Shown here: piece by piece, positions 48,901 through 57,900 of the stretch
Numbering within the stretch: the stretch's first letter is position 1
Layout: each line of letters starts with the position of its first letter
NCBI GenBank assembly: GCA_905221605.1
Contig: CAJNDS010000148.1
Span: forward strand, 103,507-167,506
Length of the DNA: 64,000 nt
Reading direction: 5' to 3'
DNA from: Symbiodinium natans
Taxonomy: Eukaryota; Sar; Dinophyceae; Suessiales; Symbiodiniaceae
Notes under the pieces: model-generated
Told to the model about the DNA's origin: nothing
What the model saw: the letters and a program-made list of their open reading frames with translations, nothing else
Databases searched by the model: none
Position numbers and translations under genes: made by a program

Positions 48901-51900
48901 GGGTTTAGGGTTTAGGGTTTAGGGTTTAGGGTTTAGCGTTTCGGGTTTCGGGTTTCGGGTTTAGGGTTTAGGGTTTAGGGTTTAGGGTTTAGGGTTTAGG
49001 GTTTAGGGTTTAGGTTTAGGGTTTAGGCTTTAGGGTTTAGGGTTTAGGGTTTAAGGTTTAGGAGATGCACCCACAGTCATGTCTTTCCCCGGCTGTATGG
49101 GGTGGCGAAGGGAGGGCCCCACAGCACACAAACCCCAAGTCTTTTGTGTGGTAGGTTTTTCTTAAAATTCCCAAAAGGTCACCCAATTTATACACTTTAT
49201 GCACTCACCAACATGCATGTATAAGGTAGCATATATACACTCACCAATAACAGTTGAAACCTCGAAACCTCGTGACCCTGGACCACGTAAGGTCCTGATT
49301 CATTGCATCGCCAAGGCACGATGTAGCCAGTGCACGCGAGCATAGAGACACGTCCGTGCTTGAGCTCCACCTGATAGCGGCGTTGGGAACGAAACCAATC
49401 TTTCACACCAGTCACCAAAACCCACCAGTCATCTGTCACGCATAACGTAAGTGCCGAAGCCAGAAGAATCTCCATAAGATCTGAACCCTGACGCACCCCT
49501 CAAAATCAGAAAGTATGCCCTCCTCTATCGGAAAACATCAGGAGACTTGCTGCAGGGCCTCTGACTACAGGTGAACAAGATCCTAGGTACCTGCTGACAA
49601 TGTGAACAGCCCCGTAAGGGAAGACACATGCGGTGCCGAAACCCGTATAACCTCCAAGGGATTATAGAAGGTACTTATCTTCATATTCTTACATAGGGTG
49701 CATATCTTTCCATACCTGTCTGTATATTAGTGCACAGTTTGGGATTTAGGGCCTTTAGGGTTTAGGGCTTTAGGCTTTAGGGTTAGGGTTTAGGGTTTAG
49801 GGTTTAGGGTTCAGGGTTCAGGGTTCAGGGTTTAGGGTTTAGGGTTCAAGATTCGACGTCAACTCGCGCACGTGGCCCAAAGTCCTAGGGTCCCTGAACC
49901 ATGAACCCGAGAACCCTGCGGTTTAAGGTTTGGGGTTTGGGGTTTAGGGTTTAGGGTTTAGGGTCTGGAACACCCTCGCCCCCCCCAAATAGACCGACCA
50001 AACAAAAACAAAGGGCAACAAAGGAGAAATCGAAACCGTCTTCACTCTTTCAACCCGCTAAAGCTGACAAACCCGATAAACCCAATAGACTTCAATAGAC
50101 CCGGTACTCACTACAAACCCGGTAATCACTACAAACCCTAAACCCTAAACCCTAAACCCTAAACCCTAAACCCTAAACCCTAAACCCTAAACCCTAAACC
50201 CTAAACCCTAAACCGGGCCGAGCCGCGACTCGGCGGCGGTAGAACTCCTGGGCGTCGCCATCGGTGGTGAATCCGGCAGGATCCTCGGCTCGGGGGAGAT
50301 GATCGGGGGGTTGAGGGAGCTTAGGGTTTAGGGTTTAGGGTTCAGGGTTTAGGGTTTAGGGTTTAGGGTTGAGGGCTTCTAATTGGGGCTTAGAGTGTAT
50401 TGTTTCCGGGTGCACCCCCGAACCCAATCTCTTCTCTTGCTCGCTCGCGATGGGGTCTCTTCTCGCTTGTCTCTCCGGGCATGTTGAAACCATAAACCCT
50501 AAACCCTAAACCCTAAACCCTAAACCCTAAACCCTTGTCTACCTCAAGGCTCAGGGCACTTGAGTCATGGAAACTTTAGTTGCAAGGAAGCCGAGAGGAT
50601 GTGCTCATAACCCAGGAAAGGCCCCTGAACCCTAAACCCTAAACCCTAAACCCTAAACCCTAAACCCACTCAGAGTCATTTCATCGCGTGCCGAGAATCC
50701 CAGAAGCCGACGGGGGCCTGGACGCCAAGCTCCTTGGAACATCCGTGCGCTTTGCGCCCTTCAGGCCGCTTCTGGGGTGACTTTAGGGCTTAGGGTTTAG
50801 GGTTTAGGGTTTAGGGCTAGGGTTTCGGGTTCAGGGTTTAGGGTTTAGGGCTAGGGTTTAGGGTTGAGGGTTTGGGGTTTCGGGGTTTAAGAGTATCCGG
50901 GGAACCTAGCCGCCGAAAAAGAGGGAGCAAGGCCGGGAGGCTTTGGCTGGCTTTTGCTTGGAGGGGCTTCGGGTTTAGGGTTTAGGGTTTAGGGTTTAGG
51001 GTTTAGGGTTTAGGGTTTAGGGTTTAGGGTTTAGGGTGTAGGGTGTAGGGTTTAGGGGCCTTCAGCCTGATGTTTCCCATGTTCCTGCAAAAGCTTCACG
51101 CCTTCAGCCACTGATTCGACCCAAGCGTCGTTCTCGAACGCGCGGAGAGGGGACTCCGTGTAGTTCGCCCAGTCACCTGAGCTAAGGGGACCCCTAGACG
51201 GGACCCTTATAAGGGATGAATTAATCTTTTTCCCCTATACAACCCTTATATATACAATATATATATATATACATATATATATACACATTAATATATACCT
51301 TATTGCAAAACCTAAGTAGCCCCTAAAAAACCCTAAAGAACCCTTAAGGTCTGTCCTTTAGTCCGTCACCTGAGCCGCAGAGGGCCGATTGTTGGCCGGA
51401 GATGGGAAAGAACAAACTGCCTGTGAGGCTGCCAAACCTCCCAAAGCCTAAACCTTAACCCCTAAACCCGAAACCCTCTCAAACCATCAACCTAAAACCC
51501 TGCTAAACCCTAAAACCCTGAAATCCCTCAACCCAAAAACCCAAAACCCTAACACCCCAGACTCCCTCGAGGTGTGCTTTGGAGCCGAGCGACCCCATGC
51601 GGAGCCCGTGAGACCATCCTGCGTCCCAGAAAAGGCAACAAGACCCCAAGCGACAATTGCTTTTTAGGGTTTAGGGGTTTAGGGTTCTTAGGGAAGTTGC
51701 ATGGTCCCTCGGTATGACTCTACGTACCCTTAGGCTACTAGACCCACAGATTAACCTAACAATGATGAGGGTTTGGGGTTTAGGGTTCAGGGTCCTGTGT
51801 GTGTGTTTGTGTGTGATGCTGCACCGCCGCCAGAGCACGGAGACGGCGGGTTGTGTCACATTGTCCGGGTTTGCGGTCAAAATATGGTCAAGTTTAAGGT

Positions 51901-54900
51901 TTAGGGTTTATGGTTTAGCGTTTAGGGTTTAGGGTTTGAGGTTTAGGGTATAGGGTCAAAGGTTTAAAAGCCCGAACCGTGCCTGCAGCCCTTTCAAAAA
52001 CACACCCCGTGGCCAAGACCCCAAAATCCGCCTCAACTGCCAGCCTGGCCCGGCTACACCTCCCCAGACCAGACTGCTGAGCTTAGGGTTTAGGGTTTAG
52101 GTTTTCGGGTTTCGGGTTTCGGGTTTAGGGTTTAGGGTTGAGGGTTGAGGGTTTAGGGTTTGGGGTTTAGGGTTTAGGGTTTCGGGCTGCATTCAGTGGT
52201 GCCATGTGAGAGTTTCCGCAAATTGGGGGAGTACCCTTCTTGGCAGCGCCCGTAAGAAGAATGTATCTAGCTTGCGGTACATGGAGGGCGGGGCGGAACC
52301 CGTATTGTATTTCGGAAAATAACCATGCGCAGCAACATAAATTCAGCAGCTCTTCCCGCGCCGTAGATTGACAGTACTCTGTCACTTGAGCCATGCATTC
52401 CTCTACACCTACGTAGAAAGACGGTCTTGAACAAACACAAGGCGAGCCCTTCGCCACACACGTGCGCAGACCAAACCTGATATCGATGCCTGGAAGAACA
52501 TCCCGATGATCGCCATCATTGCCAGACGGCCGTTCGCGAGCTCGGCATTGAGCTTCTTCTTCTTCAGCCTCGGCAGGCGCATGATGGAACAGCATCTCAA
52601 GAAGGCAGCCACGAGGAAGAACCAGCTACGGTATCGCATTCCATTAGGACCCTTGTAAGGGACCTTAGGGGATAGTTAGGGATTATATAGGAGAATAAGA
52701 TTAAGGGCCCATTTCGCTCAGGGGTCCCTTGTGGTCCCTCCTTATACCCCTTAACATTAAGTTCCCATTCGTGGCCCGCGGTGCCGGCTCCGAAGAAGCC
52801 GGGTGGGCACGCAGCCATCAACACCCAGAACGGAGCCCCGAAAACCCCCCCCCCCCCTAACCCTAAACCCAAACCCTAAACCCTAAACCCTAAGCCCTAA
52901 ACCCTAAGCCCTAAACCCTAAAGCCCTGAAGATGACCCGCTTCGCGGCATCTCAAAGGCGGGCGAGGCACTCCTCATCCTCGACGGGCTTGCCGCCCAGG
53001 TAGGACGGAAGGCCTGACGGCGCTTCAAGGCTGGATTAGGGTTTAGGGTTTAGGGTTTAGGTTTAGGGTTTAGGGTTTAGGGTTTAGGGTTTTGGGTTTA
53101 GGGTTTAGGGCTTCGGATTTAGGGTTTAGGGCTTAGGGTTTATAGGCCTGTATGGGCCAGTCCTCCAGAGGGCTGCGATTTCCCAACCTAACCTTCTCAC
53201 TCTTGTAGGTTCATAGTTCCTCTTGTATAGGGCCCTAAAAACCCTAAACCCTAAACCCTAAACCGGAGTGCATTTGGCGACAAACTCTTCGCCGACGAGG
53301 CACCCAGGGCGCCGTAGTCGTAGTTCAGGGCATCCTCGCCGAAAAGGCGGGTCTGGAGCTTGCCTGGCAAGAAGGTTCGGGGTTTGGGGGTTAAGGGTTT
53401 GGGGTTTGGGGGTGTAGGGCTTAGGGCTTAGGGTTTACGACTTAGGGTCCAGAATAGCGTCAGGGAAGGACTGGGACTTGAGGTTGTACGTCCTAAGGCA
53501 TGTAATTTTGGCTTGGAGTAGGAGACTCGAAAGTTAGGGGGGGGCACTTGTCTCCCTAAACCCTAAACCCTAAACCCTAAACCCTAAACCCTAAACCCTA
53601 AAGATCCCTGAGCCGGGATTGGCTCGGTGGGCACTGGCATACAAGTTCCGGGGAGGCTTGCCGAACCACCCGCCCCACCAGGAGAGTTGTGGAAACCAAG
53701 TAGATATCAGTCACTACTACTTCAGATGCATACTTCTTTGTTGATACTCTTTGTTTGCTAAACTACGATGAGAGCCCTGTCTTCAGGTTGACATGGGGTT
53801 TAGGTTCAGAACTCTTGGTCCCGACAAGCGCGGTTTCCAGAGAACTTGTATGGGCGCGGTGGCGCAGCCCTAAACCCTAAACCCTAAACCCTAAACCCTA
53901 AAAACCCTTTTGGGATCCTCGGGATCCTACACTCTATCATCCCGAGAGCCTAGAAACCCTAAACCCCACGCCGTGTCCGAAACCCCAAGGCCTTGGGATA
54001 TGAAACCCTACTTGGGGGTTCATGGGTACTTCAGTCCTCTAAGTAGGTTCTACGCAGACTTCTTCGCGGGGTTAGAAGCCCGAAACCCCAGCTCTAGACC
54101 CTGAACCCTAGCCATGAACCTCCAAGAAAGCCCTCAAAACCCTAAACCCTCATTGAACCCTAAACCGTCAAACCCGAAACCCCAAAGCCCATCCGGCTCA
54201 GAGAATCAGGCCTGGAGGGTTGAAGGGCCTCTGGTCGGCAATCCAGAGGTCGCAAAGACCGCAGAACACGGTGTACCTCAAGGGTTTAGGGTTTAGGTTT
54301 TAGGGTTAAGGGTTTAGGGTTTTGGGGTCTAGGTTTAAGTGCATAGGCTAAGTAGAGTAAGCAGAAGAGCTTTGAGTTCTAACTTGGAGCTTCCCTGGAT
54401 TTTGAGGCCGATGGCCTCTGCAAGGGTACGGTTCCTACGTCTACTTAAGGGCGAGGGTTGCGAGGCTTATAAGGATTGATGCTTAGATCTTGTAAAGGCC
54501 TGTGGCCTGTTTGTCTGTTACCCCTATACTTTCACAAAGCCCCTGGATACCCTGATATGAACCCCCTACAAAACACACACCAATATAATTTACATCCTTT
54601 TTCTAGAGCGGGTTTTTGTATCAATCCAATTTCGGCCGGGACTTCCCCCAAAAAAACTTGGGCCAAGAGCCTGATATCTGAGTTTGGGCCTGGCTGCGAA
54701 TACTAAAAGGGTGTGGATGGAGAAAATGACTTCCCAGAAGCATCCCAAAGAACGGTAAAACAAATAAAAGCTCTTGCCGCGAGCTCTTTCAATCGAACAG
54801 AGACCGTGTGACAAGGGTGCTAAAACCTAAACCCAAAACCCTCAACCCTAAAAAACCTAAACCTTAAACCCAGCAAAGATGGGTGGAGTCCCACACTTCA

Positions 54901-57900
54901 GCAAGAAACTGGCTCAGAGGCAGCTCCTTGCTGACTAGGGTTTTGGGGGGTTTAGAGCTTATAGGGTTTCGGAAATGCAGGGCTCAGGGCTGAGGGTTTA
55001 GGAACCAAACCTGACCTGAGAGACATGCACCTGTGCAAGCTTTGAGCTTTTCTCTTGCGACCTCCACCCCCTACTACCTCCCAGAATTTAGGATTTGAGG
55101 TTTAGGGCTATCCCCCCCCCCGCCCCCCCAATTAGGTTCCCCCCAGAATTAAGGCTTATTTAGGGATAACTAAGCCCAATGAAGGGTATTTACGGGAGGA
55201 ACCTCTATAGACGGGGGTAGTAGGGGAACCCATGAACCACTGCCGCCAGAGTGCTGGAACCAGCCGACCGCGGGAACGATGGTGACCGCCTTGAGGCCGT
55301 TCCTTTGTAAAGGCGCGTGCCGAAACCAAATGCAGCACCAAACTACCCTAAACCCTAACCCTAAACCCTAAACCCTAAACCCTAAACCCTAAACCCTTCG
55401 CAGCAGCAGCCGAGGGGCGGGATGTCGGCGAACTTGAGGTCAGTGCTGGGAGAAAGGAAGCCAGGGAAACGGAAGAACTCCTGCACCTCTTCGGGCCCGA
55501 GGTTGGCATTTTGTTAGGGTTTAGGGTTTAGGGTTTAGGGTTTAGGGTTTAGGGTTTAGGGTTTTTTGTTTAGGGTTTAGGGTTTAGGGTTTAGGGTTTA
55601 GGGTTTAGGGTTTAGGGTTTAGGGTTTAGGGTTTAGGGTTTAGGGTTTAGGGTTTAGGGTTTAGGGTTTAGGGTTTAGGGTTTAGGGTTTAGGGTTTAGG
55701 GTTTAGGGTTAGGTTTAGGGTTTAGGGTTTAGGGTTTAGGGTTTAGGGTTTAGGGTTTAGGGTTTAGGGTTTAGGGTTTAGGGTTTAGGGTTTAGGGTTT
55801 AGGGTTTAGGGTTTAGGGTTTAGGGTTTAGGGAGTAGTGTTTAGGGCTGAGTGTTTAGGGTTTGGGTGTGTATGTTTACACATATCTCGTACACTCTACG
55901 AGGCCGAATATCCCCACATGCACACTGCTGCAGAACCTCAAAAGGACGCCCGACTTATGCACTCCCCAAGGTGTATGTACAAAATTACACGTTATTACGT
56001 ATAAACAGAATGACCCTAGAATCACGTAAGCTCCAGACTGATTCATTGCACCGCCAAGGCACGATGTAGCCGGTGCACGCGAGCATGGAGACGCGTCCGT
56101 GCTTAATCTCTACCTGATGGTGGGATGGGAACAAAACCAACCTTATGGTCACTAAAGGTACTTGTGGCAGCACCGCCTGAGTACCTGATCGTTTGCGTTA
56201 GCAGCACGTCGGCCGTTAGCCACAGCCACTATGCAACTAGCCAAGACGGGTCACAACTCTACGTCAATCTGGCATTTACCCGCCGCGGCGCTTAAAGTAC
56301 TTAAGCCACAAACTAACCTCTGATGCTCACGGCCCTTGATTGAAGGCAAGCAGAACGCCCCGCGAAGGCTACCCTTTCCCCGGAAACCCTTGCAGGATCT
56401 TCCGACAAGGTCTGCACATGCCTAACTCGCTGTTGTAAGCTTCGAGCACCATCTCCATGCGTCGCCCTTCATCACGCTAAGTCGCAGCATGAAACCCGCA
56501 ACAGCCCCGAAGACGCTTACCCAAACAACCGACCTCTTGCCCTGAAAGAACCCTAAACCCTAAACCCCAAACCCTAACGCCAAACCCTAACCCCCAAACC
56601 CCCCCCCCCCCCCCCCCACACATGCAAACGCCGCAAACGAGGCGCAACGCGGCGGCGGTAGAACTCCTGGGCATCGCCATCGGAGGTGAAGCCCGCAGGA
56701 TCCTAGGAACTCAAAAGAAGCCCGCAGGATCCTCGGGTTGAGGGCCTTAGGGTTTAACTTTAGCCTCTATTGAGCCTCTATAGATATATACAAATGTACA
56801 TCTACACATAGGCATATACACCTGTAGACAGAAATACATGTCGACATATATGTACATATAAATATATATATGTACATATATATATATATATACAAATAAT
56901 TCAGATACATATACACACACACATGCTGAACTTTAAGTATATATATATATAGATACATATATACCTATATATGTATATATGTATGTATGGCCCCCATATA
57001 CACATACAAATCGCACCAATTCAGACATATGCGCATGTGCATAGGCATTTACTTTCTTGCTGAATTATCAGTAGACTTGCGTGCCCGTTGGTACTTCTGC
57101 GTATGCTCATTTTACGGTAATACCTGTTTTCATATACTTAGTTAGCCTTCACTTGTGCTTGATCTTTAGTCTTGCACGTGCACTTAGACTCATAGTTGCA
57201 CTTCAATGTCTATTCAGACGTAGTATACCCTAAACCCTAAACCCTAAACCCTAACCCTATTGACATGTGTTTGGGCCAGAAATCGGGGAGCCGTAAATTT
57301 CGCCCAAGCATCCCAAAAGCCCAGGGGGGCCTGCACTCCGAGCTCGCTCCTGAGCGATAGCCAGTGCGCTCCATCAGGGTCTAGGGTTTAGGGCCGAGGT
57401 TTAGGGTTCAGGGTTTAGGGGTCTAGGGCTAGGGTTTCAGGTTTGGTTGGAGTTGACGTGCGGGTTTTGTAGGTGTTTTAGGCTTTAGTGAAGGGGCGGT
57501 TAAGGGTTTAGGGGTTAAGGTTCAGAGTCCCTAAACCCTAAACCCTAAACCCTGAACCCTAAACCCTAAACCCTAAACCCAGTTCAAAGAGCAGTAGCTG
57601 GTCATAATGCGGTAGGATGCTCGCGGCATCAACATTACTTAAAGATTCACGGGTACTCGTGACCCCCAATGATCGTTGCACTTCGAAGCCCCCTAAGTCC
57701 TCTAGGTAGGTTACAAGTAGACTTCTGATTGGGGTTCTAAGCCCTAAACCCTAAACCCTAAACCCTAAACCCTAAACCCTAAACCCTAAACCCTGCACCC
57801 TAAACCCTAAACCCTAAACCCTCAACCCTAAACCCGAACCCAAACTGCATCCGTGATGCTCGAAGGCTCGGAGAGCTACCCTCTCCTCGCAAACAAGAGC

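Noticed and set aside
57000-57230. Non-repetitive stretch near 57.1 kb as a possible exon
   Set aside because: No open minus-strand frame with an AG acceptor fits the LHC phase between the neighbouring exons, which already join directly.
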